Of a stretch of 64,000 nucleotides of DNA, positions 25,231-34,243 are shown piece after piece. Within the stretch, counting starts at the first letter, position 1, and each line of letters opens with the position of its first letter. A model generated the notes under the pieces. The model was not told the origin of the DNA. It was given only the letters and a program-made list of their open reading frames with translations, and made no database searches. A program made the position numbers and the translations under genes. Origin of the DNA: Sphingomonas insulae (GTDB lineage Bacteria > Pseudomonadota > Alphaproteobacteria > Sphingomonadales > Sphingomonadaceae); NCBI RefSeq assembly GCF_010450875.1, contig NZ_CP048421.1, positions 128,929 through 192,928 on the forward strand, in the 5' to 3' direction.

Positions 25231-28020
25231 ATGCCCATTCCCGCTGCAACCCGTCACGCCGCAATTCTCGATAGCGCGACTGACTTCGCGATCATCGCCA
25301 CGGACCTCAACGCACTCGTTACCGACTGGAACAAAGGCGCCGAGAATACCTTAGGTTGGCTTGCGGCGGACATGCTGGGCGAACCGATCGATCGCATTTT
25401 CACGCCACAGGATCGTGCTGGTGGCCGCCCGTCAGTTGAGATGGCGCTTGCCCTTGTCAACGGCAGTGCGGAGGATGAGCGGTGGCATATGCGCGCCGAC
25501 GGCTCCCGCTTCTGGGCCAGTGGCCGGATGGCGCCTCTTTTCGACGGCGATAAGCATATCGGGTTCCTCAAAATCCTGCGGGACCGAACAGCCGCGCGGA
25601 TCGAAACCGACCGGGTCCGCGCCAGCGAGGAAACGTGGCGAGGGACGTTCGAGCGCCTGGTCGAGGGACTGTTGATCGGCGAGGTCGTGCGTGACGCCGC
25701 TGGACGTGCGATCGATTGGCGCTATCTCGAGGTGAATCCGGCCTGGGAGCGCATGACCGGTAGTACGCGCGAGCAAGCGCTGGGACGCACCATTCGTGAG
25801 ATCATTCCTGGCATCGAAGACGCGTGGATCACGGAATTTTCCGATGTCGTCGAGACGGGCGAGCCGCTCAGCTTCTTACGCGAAGTCGGTGTCTGGTCGC
25901 GCTGGTATGAGGGCCGCGTGTTCACGCTCGGCGGTGAGCGGTTCGGGTGCCTGTTCTTCGACGTGACAGAGCGCCGCAACGATGCCGCCCGGCGCGACGC
26001 ACTTCTCGCACTCGACGAGCGTATCCGCAATCTCGTCGATCCGGGGGAGATCGCCTTTGCCTCGGCTCAGGTCCTCGGCGAATTGCTGGGTGCAAGCCGG
26101 GCCGGCTACGGCGAGGTGGATCGCGATGCGGAAAACATCAGGATCGAGCGCGACTGGAACGCTGATGGCGTGCAAACGCTTGCAGGAACGCATCGGTATC
26201 GCGACTTCGGCACCTTCATCGATGATCTGAAGGCAGGGCGGCTGGTCGCAATCGACGATACAGCCAAGGATGCGAGGACCGCGGCGACCGCAGAAGCCCT
26301 CAAGGCCGTCGGCGCGGTCTCTTTGCTCAATCTCCCGATCATCGAGCACGGCGAATTGGTCGCCATGCTCTACCTCAACGTCGCCAGCCCGCATGTGTGG
26401 ACGCCAAACGACATCGCCATCGTCCGCGATGTTGCGGATCGAACGCGGGTCGCGGTCGAACGACGCCGCGCGGAACAGAGCTTGCTGGAACTCAATACGA
26501 CGCTGCAACAGCAGGTCGAAGACCGTACGCAGGAGCGGGACAGGGTGTGGCAGGTCAGTCGCGACATGCTCGGGGTGGCGAACACCGACGGTGTCTGGCT
26601 CAGTGTTAATCCTGCCTGGTCCGAGACGCTTGGCTGGCCGGAAAAGGCCTTCATCGGGCAGACTTCGGCATGGCTGGAGCATCCGGACGACCATCTGAGG
26701 ACACGCAAGGAGGTCACCAAGCTCGCCTCGGGCCATACCAGCATGTTCTTCGAGAACCGTTTTCGCACCACCGCTGGCGACTATCGGTGCCTGTCATGGT
26801 CGGCCGTACCGCTCGGCGGGCTTCTCTACTGCGTCGCCCGCGATGTCACCGAGCAGAAGGAGCGGGACGCGGCGCTGCTCGAAACCGAGGAGCAGCTCCG
26901 CCAAAGCCAGAAGGTGGAGGCGGTCGGCCAGCTCACCGGCGGCGTGGCGCATGATTTCAATAACCTGCTCACCGTCATCCGGGGATCGATCGATCTGTTG
27001 CGCCGACCGGCGCTGTCGGAAGAGAAGCGGGAAAGATATCTGGACGCCATCTCCGATACCACCGACCGGGCGACGCGATTGACCAGCCAGCTGCTCGCTT
27101 TCGCGCGCCGGCAAACGTTGAAGGCCGAGACATTCGATGGGGCCCGGAGCATCTCTGGTCTGCGAGAAATGCTCGACACGCTGACGGGCTCGCGCGTTAC
27201 GATCGATTTGCAAGCCGGCGATGCTCCACTGCTCGTAAGGGTCGATCGCAGCCAATTTGACACGGCCATCGTCAACATGGCCGTCAACGCGCGCGACGCG
27301 ATGTCGGGCGAGGGCACGCTGACGATCAAAGTCGAGGAAGCGAGCGCGATCCCGCCGGCGCGATCCCACGCGGCCGTGCCCGGGCAGTTCGTCGCCGTCT
27401 CCATTACCGACACAGGTTCGGGGATTGCGGCCGACCAGATTGACCGCATCTTCGAGCCGTTCTTCACCACCAAAGGCGTGGGGCACGGCACCGGCCTCGG
27501 GCTAAGCCAGGTGTTCGGCTTCGCCAAGCAGTCAAGCGGCGACGTGCTGGTGCGAAGCGAGCCTGGCCTGGGGTCCACCTTTACCTTGTATCTACCAAAG
27601 GCCCTGGAGGAAGAGCGCCTCGCCACTGCCTTCAGCGACGCTCTGGCGCCGCTGCCACAAGGCGCCTGCATTCTGGTCGTTGAAGACAATAGCGAGGTCG
27701 GTGATTTCGCCACCCAGGCGTTGACGGAACTCGGCTACAAGACTCACCTCGCTGTCGATGCGACAAGCGCCTTGGTCGAACTTGGTCGCGATGGTGCGGG
27801 CTACGACCTCGTCTTCTCCGACGTCGTCATGCCAGGCATGTCGGGTATCGAGCTTGCCCAGGAGATTGAACGGCGACTGCCGCATATCCCCGTCGTTCTG
27901 ACCAGCGGCTACAGCAGCGTGCTGGCCGAGCAGGATAGTCACGCCTTCGAACTCCTGCAAAAGCCCTATTCGCTGGAAGAGCTGGGCCGTGTTCTAGCTA
28001 GGGTTTCCACCCGCAACTGA
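25231..28020 (+). CDS. multi-PAS/GAF hybrid histidine kinase with receiver
   Basis: 929 aa. The order is PAS (about 5-125), PAS (130-250), GAF (265-415; [21 protein letters not shown]), a coiled coil, a third PAS (435-555), HisKA with His574 in [11 protein letters not shown], HATPase (about 665-790; [20 protein letters not shown]) and a receiver (about 810-925) with Asp864 in VFSDVVMPG. It is soluble. It is related in kinase core to the 714-aa kinase upstream but has more sensor domains. The two flank the RES/Xre pair. No partner regulator is adjacent. Confidence 0.92.
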   Translation: MPIPAATRHAAILDSATDFAIIATDLNALVTDWNKGAENTLGWLAADMLGEPIDRIFTPQDRAGGRPSVEMALALVNGSAEDERWHMRADGSRFWASGRMAPLFDGDKHIGFLKILRDRTAARIETDRVRASEETWRGTFERLVEGLLIGEVVRDAAGRAIDWRYLEVNPAWERMTGSTREQALGRTIREIIPGIEDAWITEFSDVVETGEPLSFLREVGVWSRWYEGRVFTLGGERFGCLFFDVTERRNDAARRDALLALDERIRNLVDPGEIAFASAQVLGELLGASRAGYGEVDRDAENIRIERDWNADGVQTLAGTHRYRDFGTFIDDLKAGRLVAIDDTAKDARTAATAEALKAVGAVSLLNLPIIEHGELVAMLYLNVASPHVWTPNDIAIVRDVADRTRVAVERRRAEQSLLELNTTLQQQVEDRTQERDRVWQVSRDMLGVANTDGVWLSVNPAWSETLGWPEKAFIGQTSAWLEHPDDHLRTRKEVTKLASGHTSMFFENRFRTTAGDYRCLSWSAVPLGGLLYCVARDVTEQKERDAALLETEEQLRQSQKVEAVGQLTGGVAHDFNNLLTVIRGSIDLLRRPALSEEKRERYLDAISDTTDRATRLTSQLLAFARRQTLKAETFDGARSISGLREMLDTLTGSRVTIDLQAGDAPLLVRVDRSQFDTAIVNMAVNARDAMSGEGTLTIKVEEASAIPPARSHAAVPGQFVAVSITDTGSGIAADQIDRIFEPFFTTKGVGHGTGLGLSQVFGFAKQSSGDVLVRSEPGLGSTFTLYLPKALEEERLATAFSDALAPLPQGACILVVEDNSEVGDFATQALTELGYKTHLAVDATSALVELGRDGAGYDLVFSDVVMPGMSGIELAQEIERRLPHIPVVLTSGYSSVLAEQDSHAFELLQKPYSLEELGRVLARVSTRN

Positions 28021-28367
28021 CCCGGGCTTTGTGTTAGGCACTGAGGAACCTGCCACGATCATGATCATCAGACGATCGCGGTGACGCCGTTTGTCTCGGA
28101 AACCGCCGGTCCTGGCAAGCGCCTTGGCGAATTGCTTGGGCAATAATGCCGCCCGGATCGGAAAGCGGCCGTGCGCCGTCGTCGCGAGCGCTAACTCTAT
28201 CGATCGCCAGACAATGCGGTTGGCCGTTGCCCGACGAAAAATCGGCAGAAATGTCGAACAGGCACCCGACGTTCTACGCGACCAACAGCAGATTCTTTTT
28301 TCCGATAACTGATATTCTCGGAAAAAAGAATCTGGCGCGGGGGAAGGGCGCCCGGTACGAACCGGCG
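28021..28367. other. intergenic region before the recombinase
   Basis: 347 bases between the kinase stop and the recombinase ATG. No convincing gene. The only strong feature is a perfect inverted repeat at 28290-28333. Confidence 0.5.
28290..28333. repeat. perfect 16-bp inverted repeat upstream of tyrosine recombinase
   Basis: AGATTCTTTTTTCCGA at 28290-28305 and TCGGAAAAAAGAATCT at 28318-28333 are exact inverted copies around a 12-bp centre, ending 34 bases before the recombinase ATG. The shape (long arms, short centre) suits a recombinase binding or crossover site. It could also be an attenuator or an operator. Confidence 0.65.
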
Positions 28368-29480
28368 ATGGCGCGCGCTCCTCATTCTAACCCCAAACGC
28401 CGGTCAGCCCGCCCACCTGCCGCACCACCTGTCGCCGATGCGCTCACGGCCACGGCCGATGCGAACGAGGACGCCGATCCCGCGCCGCCAACGCCGCAAC
28501 CGACGGGCCTCGTCGTTGTCGAGCAGATGGCGCCCGCGCTGCCGGGCCTAAGCCTCGACGATGCCGAGCGGGTCGAGCGCTATGTCGGGAAAGCCTCGGC
28601 GGACGCGACCAAGCGCGCCTACACATCCGACTGGCGGATCTTCGTTGCCTGGTGCGAGGCGCGATCGCTGCCCGCGCTCCCCGCCGCGCCTGCCGCGGTC
28701 GCGGCGTTCCTCGCCGAGGAGGCCGATAGCGGCATTGCGCGCTCGACGATCGGGCGCCGGCTGGCCGCGATCGTGTTCGCGCACCGGGCGGCCAATCTCA
28801 TCGCGCCGACCGAACAGGTCGGAGCCGCCGTGCTTGATCGGACGCTGCGCGGGATAAGGCGCGACAAGCGCCAGGACCGTCCGACCAAGAAGCATGCCGC
28901 CGATGGCGACATCCTGCGCGACATGCTGCGCGCGATCCCCGGTGACGAGATCCGCAGCGTTCGTGACCGCGCGCTGCTCGCGATCGGCATGGGCGGCGCG
29001 TTCCGGCGATCGGAGCTCGTCGCCTTGCAGCTGTCGGACGTGACGTTCGTCCCGGCGGGGCTCGAGATCCTCGTGCCCTTTTCGAAAGGTGACCAGCTGG
29101 GCCAGGGCGAACTCGTCGTGATCCCGGACCGGCCGCGGATTGCCGCCGTCGCCTTGCTGCGTGCCTGGATCGAGGCTGCTGCAATCACTGAGGGACCGCT
29201 GTTCCGCAAAATGACCCCGCAAGGGCGGCTGACGGCAAAACCGATGAGCGATCGCGGTGTGGCGCTGGTGGTCAAGGCGCGCGCGGCCGCGGCCGGCTAT
29301 GACCCGGCGCTGTTCTCCGGGCATTCGCTGCGCGCCGGGTTCCTCACCGAAGCCGGCCGGCAAGGCGCCAATCCCTTCCGGATGAAAGAGCATAGCCGTC
29401 ACAAGTCGCTCGAAATGGTTGGCGAATATGTTCGTAACTTTGAACTGTTCCGCGACCATGCGGGTGACAAATTTCTCTAG
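28368..29480 (+). CDS. tyrosine recombinase/integrase
   Basis: 370 aa from the ATG at 28368. After an Ala/Pro-rich N-terminal stretch, residues about 70-165 are a SAM-like core-binding domain (ATKRAYTSDWRIFVAWCEA). The catalytic domain (about 180-365) shows Arg in GGAFRRSELVALQL, Lys in PFSKGDQ, HxxR in SGHSLRAGF, a late His in SRHKSLEMVG and the nucleophilic Tyr in VGEYVRN. It catalyses site-specific strand exchange. Such chromosome- or plasmid-borne recombinases in sphingomonads often stand alone. It has no phage neighbours. Its target may be the perfect inverted repeat just upstream. Confidence 0.92.
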   Translation: MARAPHSNPKRRSARPPAAPPVADALTATADANEDADPAPPTPQPTGLVVVEQMAPALPGLSLDDAERVERYVGKASADATKRAYTSDWRIFVAWCEARSLPALPAAPAAVAAFLAEEADSGIARSTIGRRLAAIVFAHRAANLIAPTEQVGAAVLDRTLRGIRRDKRQDRPTKKHAADGDILRDMLRAIPGDEIRSVRDRALLAIGMGGAFRRSELVALQLSDVTFVPAGLEILVPFSKGDQLGQGELVVIPDRPRIAAVALLRAWIEAAAITEGPLFRKMTPQGRLTAKPMSDRGVALVVKARAAAAGYDPALFSGHSLRAGFLTEAGRQGANPFRMKEHSRHKSLEMVGEYVRNFELFRDHAGDKFL

Positions 29481-29569
29481 TCGAGATATCCTCGCCATCT
29501 ACACGTAAAAGGCATCGCGCTCGCCTGACACTCCGTCGGAAACGCGACCGCTATTATTCGTGGTGACTC

Positions 29570-30883
29570 TTATCTGGCGGTCACCCGCCACAATGTATTG
29601 CCGAGGTCGTCGGCGACGAGCAGTCCACCCGTGCGATCGACCGCAAGACCGACGGGACGGCCGCGCGCTTTGCCCTCCGTATTGAGAAACGCGGTTAGGA
29701 CATCGCGCGCCTTGCCGGCGGGCCTGCCACCGCTGAAGGGGATGTAGACGACCTTGTAGCCGTTGAAAGGCGCGCGGTCCCAGCTGCCATGCTCGGCGAC
29801 AAAGGCCCCGCCCTGATAGCCGGGCAATTTGCCCGCCGTATAGAACGCCAGCCCGAGCGGCGCGACATGGCTGCTCAGCGCGTAGTCAGGCGCGATCGCC
29901 TTGGCAACGAGATCGGGGCGCTGCGGCATGACCCGCGGGTCCACGTGTTGGCCGTAATAGCTATAGGGCCAGCCATAGAAGCCGCCGTCCTTTACCGACG
30001 TCAGATAGTCGGGAACGAGATTGGGCCCGATCTCGTCGCGCTCGTTGACGACGACCCATAGCCTGTTGGTCGTTGGCTCCCAGGACAGGCCGTTGGGATT
30101 GCGCAGCCCGCTTGCGAAAATGCGATGCGCGCCGCTTGCTCGATCGACTTCCCAGACCGCCGCACGCTCGCGTTCCGCGCCGATCCCGTTTTCGGTGATG
30201 TTGCTGTTCGAGCCGATCCCGACATAGAGCTTCGACCCATCGGGACTGGCCAGCAGGCTCTTGGTCCAGTGATGATCGATCGGGCCGCCGGGCAGCTCGG
30301 TCAGCACCTGGCCGCGTGCCGTGATCCTGGTTTGGCCGGTGACATACGGATAGCGAACGATCGCGTCGGTATTTGCGACATACAGGTCGTTGCCGACCAG
30401 AGCGACACCGAACGGGGAGACGAGATGGTCAAGCAACACCGATCGAAGTTCGGGTTTGCCGTCGCCGTCCGTATCCCGGAGCAGGGTGATGCGATTGCCG
30501 CCCTTCGCGCCTGCCCCGGCATAGTTCTGGACCCATCCCATGATCAGGTCCTTCGGGCGCGTGATCGGTTCGTAGCCGGGTCCGTTTGCTTCGACGACGA
30601 GGATGTCGCCGTTGGGCAACACATAGGGTTGGCGCGGGTGTTCGAGCCCGGTCGCAAGCGCGGCGATCTTCAACCCGGCGGGAACGGTCGGTGTCTCGTT
30701 CGGCTGCCAGCTCGACACCGGGGCGACCTTCATCGGCGGCAACAGATATTGCTGCTGCGCGGGCAAGGGCGGATTTGCGCCGATCTGGGTCGAGGCAGGG
30801 GCGGGATCCTGTCCGCAGCCTGCAAGCAGGGTCGCGACCGCCACCGCCAGCAGCGAGGCGCCAATGCCGGGTGCGCGGCTCAT
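29570..30883 (-). CDS. sorbosone-dehydrogenase-like PQQ-type lipoprotein
   Basis: 437 aa. The N-terminal signal ends in a lipobox (TLLAGC), so the mature protein is probably a lipoprotein in the periplasm. The rest is a six-bladed beta-propeller of the glucose/sorbosone dehydrogenase family (GLEHPRQPYVLPNGDILVVE, SGLRNPNGLSWEP, GFYGWPYSYYGQHVDPR, FVAEHGSWDRAPFNGYKV). Related enzymes use PQQ to oxidise sugars, but many members have no known substrate. The start overlaps the DUF2231 stop (ATGA), so the pair is coupled. A decayed copy of its 3' half follows upstream at 31385-31786. Confidence 0.88.
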   Translation of the reverse strand: MSRAPGIGASLLAVAVATLLAGCGQDPAPASTQIGANPPLPAQQQYLLPPMKVAPVSSWQPNETPTVPAGLKIAALATGLEHPRQPYVLPNGDILVVEANGPGYEPITRPKDLIMGWVQNYAGAGAKGGNRITLLRDTDGDGKPELRSVLLDHLVSPFGVALVGNDLYVANTDAIVRYPYVTGQTRITARGQVLTELPGGPIDHHWTKSLLASPDGSKLYVGIGSNSNITENGIGAERERAAVWEVDRASGAHRIFASGLRNPNGLSWEPTTNRLWVVVNERDEIGPNLVPDYLTSVKDGGFYGWPYSYYGQHVDPRVMPQRPDLVAKAIAPDYALSSHVAPLGLAFYTAGKLPGYQGGAFVAEHGSWDRAPFNGYKVVYIPFSGGRPAGKARDVLTAFLNTEGKARGRPVGLAVDRTGGLLVADDLGNTLWRVTAR

Positions 30884-31326
30884 CGTACGTCCCCCGTCAG
30901 CTGGCGAACGGTGCGAGCCGTCCCCAACCAGTTTACGACGATGACCAGCACCGTCACAGTCCCCGACAGGATGATCCCCGTCGGAACCACCGACGTCCAG
31001 GCATCACGGCTATGTACGAAGGCGTTCCACAAGGACAACGCCAGGACGAGCGCGTTGCCGGCGGAGTGAATCCATCCCGGACGCAAGGTAGACTTGTTCT
31101 TGGACAAAAGCGCCTCGGCCATGCCAACGACCGCGGCTGCCACGCCCATCACAAGGCCACCGGTGATCAGCCAGACGGAGAAATTGGCCCACATCATCAC
31201 CGCGGTATTCAGGTAGACGATGTCGGTGACGAAGGCGCCACTGAAGAAGGCGATCGGATAGGCTGCAAGCAGCACATGAAGCGGATGCACCGCGCTGACG
31301 ATTGGCCGGGAGGATGGGGTCGGCAT
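30880..31326 (-). CDS. DUF2231 membrane protein
   Basis: 148 aa with four hydrophobic segments (about 15-35, 42-68, 86-105 and 113-135) and the DUF2231 signature HPLHVLLAAYPIAFFSGAFVTDI near the N-terminus. DUF2231 proteins often accompany PQQ or cytochrome-linked oxidoreductases and may carry haem or quinone contacts; the early His pair would fit. The coupled downstream gene is a sorbosone-dehydrogenase-like lipoprotein, so this may pass electrons to the membrane. That role is inferred. Confidence 0.85.
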   Translation of the reverse strand: MPTPSSRPIVSAVHPLHVLLAAYPIAFFSGAFVTDIVYLNTAVMMWANFSVWLITGGLVMGVAAAVVGMAEALLSKNKSTLRPGWIHSAGNALVLALSLWNAFVHSRDAWTSVVPTGIILSGTVTVLVIVVNWLGTARTVRQLTGDVR

Positions 31327-31384
31327 AGGGCCTCCGGGCCGCGACGCGCCATTGCGTGGGCCTTTCTAACTACGCCCTGCGCGA

Positions 31385-31786
31385 TGTTGCGTTCCACGCA
31401 GCACAGGTCTTCGTGTCCTTTGCCACCCTCGTTGTGATCTTGACCGACAGCGTCGAAAGCAATCCTTTCGGGCGATCTACCGGGCCGACGGGGCAACCGA
31501 GCGCCTTGCCGTTCTCGTCGAGAAACGCCGTGACCCGATCACGCGCTTCGCCGCCCGGCCTGCCACCAGTGCAGGGAAGGAACACGGCCATGTGGCGCTA
31601 GGGGGGCACCGTCGTCGCTGCCGTGCTCGATGCGAAAGGACCACCTTGATACCGAGGCAATTTGTCCGCCGAGTAGAATGTAAGCCCGAGCCGAACGGCG
31701 TGGCCGCGCTGCGGGTAATCCGGCGCGATCGCGTTGGAAGGAATTCGGGGGCTGCGACATGCTCCGCGCTTCGCCATGCTGGCCAT
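31385..31786 (-). pseudogene. decayed copy of the sorbosone dehydrogenase 3' half
   Basis: In one frame IAPDYPQRGHAVRLGLTFYS and LPRYQGGPF match IAPDYALSSHVAPLGLAFYT and LPGYQGGAF of the intact gene. In a second frame EHGSDDGAPL matches EHGSWDRAPF. In a third VFLPCTGGRPGGEARDRVTAFL and GKALGCPVG match the end of the intact protein. At least two frameshifts and the missing 5' half make it non-functional. It is a leftover tandem duplicate or a second, diverged copy. Confidence 0.75.
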
Positions 31787-31895
31787 GATCGCCTGAGACT
31801 TCAGACTTCGGTGATCCCGAGGACCGACCCGGTCGCGTGCCAGCGCGGCGGGGTTGCGAAAGCCGATGATTTTGACATCGATTCATGGGCATGTC

Positions 31896-31922
31896 GGAAC
31901 ACATCGATGGTCTTCGATCGTT
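31896..31922 (+). promoter_or_regulatory. possible EcfG-type promoter (18-bp spacer)
   Basis: GGAAC (31896-31900), 18 bases, CGTT (31919-31922), about 63 bases upstream of the small membrane protein. The usual spacing for the alphaproteobacterial general stress sigma factor is 16-17, so this is a near match only. Confidence 0.35.
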
Positions 31923-31984
31923 ATGACGGCAACGCCGTTCTATTTTTGTGCCGAGCGTCAGCTATAAAAAGAGGACTACAATCG

Positions 31985-32131
31985 ATGCTTTGGACCCTTG
32001 CCGTCATTCTGTTGATTCTGTGGCTACTCGGCTTCGTTGTTTTCCATGTCGCCGGTGGCCTCATTCACATCCTGATCGTGGTTGCCGTGATCGTCATCGT
32101 CTATCAGCTCGTGACCGGCCGTAGAGGCTAA
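31985..32131 (+). CDS. small hydrophobic protein, Lmo0937 family
   Basis: 48 aa, nearly all hydrophobic, with two membrane segments (TLAVILLILWLLGFVVFHVAGG and HILIVVAVIVIVYQL) and a short basic tail. This is the pattern of the Lmo0937 family of tiny membrane proteins, widely stress-induced. A possible stress promoter lies upstream, and a 67-aa hydrophilic protein follows in the same direction. The function is unknown. Confidence 0.8.
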   Translation: MLWTLAVILLILWLLGFVVFHVAGGLIHILIVVAVIVIVYQLVTGRRG

Positions 32132-32162
32132 CGATCGACGGAGCATGCGCAAACATATTCCG

Positions 32163-32184
32163 GTCACGCGGCATGCCGCGTGAC
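32163..32184. repeat. 22-bp perfect palindrome
   Basis: Arms GTCACGCGGCA (32163-32173) and TGCCGCGTGAC (32174-32184) abut with no spacer, between the small membrane protein and the 67-aa gene. No U-run follows. It may be an operator or an mRNA hairpin covering the leader of the next gene. Confidence 0.45.
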
Positions 32185-32204
32185 TGACTCACGAGGTGAA
32201 GATG

Positions 32205-32408
32205 ATGAGCGACACGAACGATCGAACCGATACCGCACGCCGCCACGATGATCGCGACATGATCGAAGCGATCGAGCCGACGCCTACCCAGGCCGGACGA
32301 TCGGGGGGCACGCTGCAACGCGATATCGCGACCCAGGCGGAAGAAGAGCATGTCATCGACGGCAAGACCGGCGTGACGCGGGTTCGGAAAGAAGACGAAA
32401 AAGACTAA
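32205..32408 (+). CDS. small acidic hydrophilic hypothetical protein
   Basis: 67 aa from the ATG at 32205 behind a GAGGTGA ribosome site. It is rich in Asp, Glu, Arg and Thr, with no hydrophobic core, and is probably disordered (ends GVTRVRKEDEKD). Proteins of this kind appear next to stress-induced genes in sphingomonads. No domain is recognised. Confidence 0.65.
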   Translation: MSDTNDRTDTARRHDDRDMIEAIEPTPTQAGRSGGTLQRDIATQAEEEHVIDGKTGVTRVRKEDEKD

Positions 32409-32696
32409 ATTACCTGGCATGCCGATGCTGGACATCAACTTTGCTAACCTGATGATGGCAAAAAAATATGCGATCAGAATAATGCCAAGTCGTATAGGTC
32501 AGGGTCGCAGATGGTGATCTCGTCGATCCGGGGCTCGCCACATGGAAACCGGCGCAGTGTTGGCTGTGAGCCAGGGATAGAAACACCATCAGCGCCTGAG
32601 ATCGCCAAGGACAGAGGGACGACGGGCTTGTGTTCTCACAAAGCAGGTGCTGCCCCTCCTCCCTTCGACCGCGTTGCTCGACGTGAGACATTGATC
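32409..32696. other. non-coding gap
   Basis: 288 bases between convergent genes. No gene, terminator or repeat could be supported. Confidence 0.4.
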
Positions 32697-33128
32697 CTAC
32701 CGATCGGTGGGGCCGTCAGACGGTCGACGACGCGTGTCCCCGAAGGCGGACAGGATCGGACATGGCCCAGCCGTTCCTGTCGAGCAGTCATCCTCCAACT
32801 GCGCCAGCCACGCACGGGCTGCGCCAAGTTCGCTCAGCAAACCATCGAGTTGCGCAAGACGCTGCCGCGCCAATGCCCGCACCGCCGGGCGATCTTGCTC
32901 CCCGTCGAGCCGCAGCAACTCTGCGACTTCATCAAGCGAAAAGCCCGCTGCCTTGGCCGATCGTATAAAGGATAGCTGCCTGACATCCGCGGCGCCGTAG
33001 CGCCTGACCGCACCGCGGCTGCCCGGCCCCGAGTTTGCTGGCGGAGCGCTCAGCAGCCCGCGTCGCTGGTAATAGCGGATCGTCTCCACCCCAACGCCCC
33101 CCGCCCGCGCCAGTCCGGAAATAGTCAT
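32697..33128 (-). CDS. MerR-family metalloregulator, CueR-like
   Basis: 143 aa from the ATG at 33128; a longer start would overlap the operator. Residues about 1-70 are the MerR winged helix (ISGLARAGGVGVETIRYYQRRGLL). A dimerisation helix and a C-terminal loop with C-x7-C (DCSTGTAGPCP) follow. The equivalent of Cys82 of mercury-type MerR (or Cys79 of ZntR) is absent. C-x7-C with no helix Cys is the arrangement of CueR, which senses monovalent Cu, Ag or Au. It should activate the divergent glutaredoxin-MauE gene from the 19-bp-spacer promoter. The metal preference is inferred. Confidence 0.88.
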   Translation of the reverse strand: MTISGLARAGGVGVETIRYYQRRGLLSAPPANSGPGSRGAVRRYGAADVRQLSFIRSAKAAGFSLDEVAELLRLDGEQDRPAVRALARQRLAQLDGLLSELGAARAWLAQLEDDCSTGTAGPCPILSAFGDTRRRPSDGPTDR

Positions 33129-33140
33129 GTCCGCCAACAC

Positions 33141-33171
33141 TTGTCTCCGTACCATGGTACGGACCCATATG
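33141..33171 (+). promoter_or_regulatory. MerR-type promoter/operator with 19-bp spacer
   Basis: TTGTCT (33141-33146), 19 bases, CATATG (33166-33171). The spacer holds the perfect dyad TCCGTACCATGGTACGGA (33146-33163), which closely resembles the mer operator. The long spacer is the hallmark of promoters that MerR proteins activate by DNA distortion. Confidence 0.8.
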
Positions 33172-33208
33172 GGCCGAATTGGCCGATGCGCCAGCAGGAG
33201 AGCGACCC

Positions 33209-33940
33209 ATGACCAAGACCGCGACGCTGTACCGTATGGTGATGCCCAGCCATGTCTGCCCGTTCGGCCTCAAATCCAAATGGCAGCTCGAACGGCACGG
33301 CTACACGGTTGACGACCACTGGCTGCGCACGCGAGAGGAGACTGACGCCTTCATGGCCCGGCACGGCGTGAAGACCACGCCGCAAACATTCATCGGAAGC
33401 GAGCGGATCGGCGGCAACGACGATCTCACCCGCTTCTTCGGCGGCCATGTGCCGGCCAAGGACGAGACCAGCTACCGGCCCGTCGTCGCGGTGTTCGCTA
33501 TGACGGCGCTGATGGCCTTGGCTGCCAGTGCCGCCGCGCTCGGCACACCGTTCACGACGCAGGCGGTGATGTGGTTCGTCAGCCTGTCGATGTGCGTGCT
33601 GGCGATCCTCAAGCTTCAGGACGTGGAGCGCTTCTCCACGATGTTCCTGAATTACGACCTGCTTGGCCGCCGTTGGGTGCCCTATGCCTATCTTTACCCC
33701 TTCGGCGAGGCGCTGGCGGGCGTATTGATGACCGCAGATGCACTGCGCTGGGTATCCGTGCCGGTGGCGCTGTTCATTGGTGGAGTGGGCGCGGTGTCAG
33801 TCGTGAAGGCGGTCTATGTCGACAAGCGCGAGCTCAAATGCGCCTGCGTTGGCGGAGCGACCACCGTCCCGCTTGGGTTCGTATCGCTCACCGAAAACCT
33901 ATTCATGGTCGGCATGGCGCTGTGGATGCTCGTGCGTTGA
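33209..33940 (+). CDS. glutaredoxin-MauE fusion membrane protein
   Basis: 243 aa from the ATG at 33209, which has AGGAGA upstream. Residues about 1-80 are a glutaredoxin-like thioredoxin fold with a single-Cys active site (HVCPFG) and TTPQTFIGSERIGGNDDL. Residues about 90-240 are a MauE/DoxX-type domain with four membrane segments and a late CxC (LKCACVGG). It probably passes thiol electrons across the inner membrane. Facing a CueR-like regulator, it may repair or reduce thiols under copper or silver stress. The fusion is clear and the role inferred. Confidence 0.85.
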   Translation: MTKTATLYRMVMPSHVCPFGLKSKWQLERHGYTVDDHWLRTREETDAFMARHGVKTTPQTFIGSERIGGNDDLTRFFGGHVPAKDETSYRPVVAVFAMTALMALAASAAALGTPFTTQAVMWFVSLSMCVLAILKLQDVERFSTMFLNYDLLGRRWVPYAYLYPFGEALAGVLMTADALRWVSVPVALFIGGVGAVSVVKAVYVDKRELKCACVGGATTVPLGFVSLTENLFMVGMALWMLVR

Positions 33941-34243
33941 TCGGGACGACGACTAAACGGGTTGTGCAAGGATATCGCCGCTATGCCGCGATGATCGCGG
34001 CGTCGACACTCGTGATGTTTGGCCTCATCTTTCAGGACTTCTAGGTTCCGCAGCGACAAGCGAAACCTCACGTACATCAGCACCACCAGCTGGATCACGT
34101 GGGGCCGGGAGCCGAGGTGCCGACACGGTGATGCGGGCGTGCGCCGGCGACGCATTGAAGCGCCCTGGGTTTCCACTATCAGTCGGTGCATGGGATCCGA
34201 CGGCGCCGGACAGACCGCATCCCGTCGGGCGAAGGTTCAGTGA
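33941..34243 (+). pseudogene. DUF305 N-terminal remnant in a non-coding gap
   Basis: A 26-codon frame (GTG at 33964, stop at 34042-34044) encodes YRRYAAMIAASTLVMFGLIF, which matches the start of DUF305-type plasmid proteins. After the stop another frame has TYISTTSWITW, resembling their next segment (YLNTYxWDHV). No full gene can be restored. It looks like a decayed metal-resistance-associated gene. Otherwise the 303-base gap is empty. Confidence 0.4.

Noticed and set aside
28091..28312. 73-codon frame between the kinase and recombinase genes
   Set aside because: It runs into the left arm of the inverted repeat, has no ribosome site and no recognisable protein pattern.
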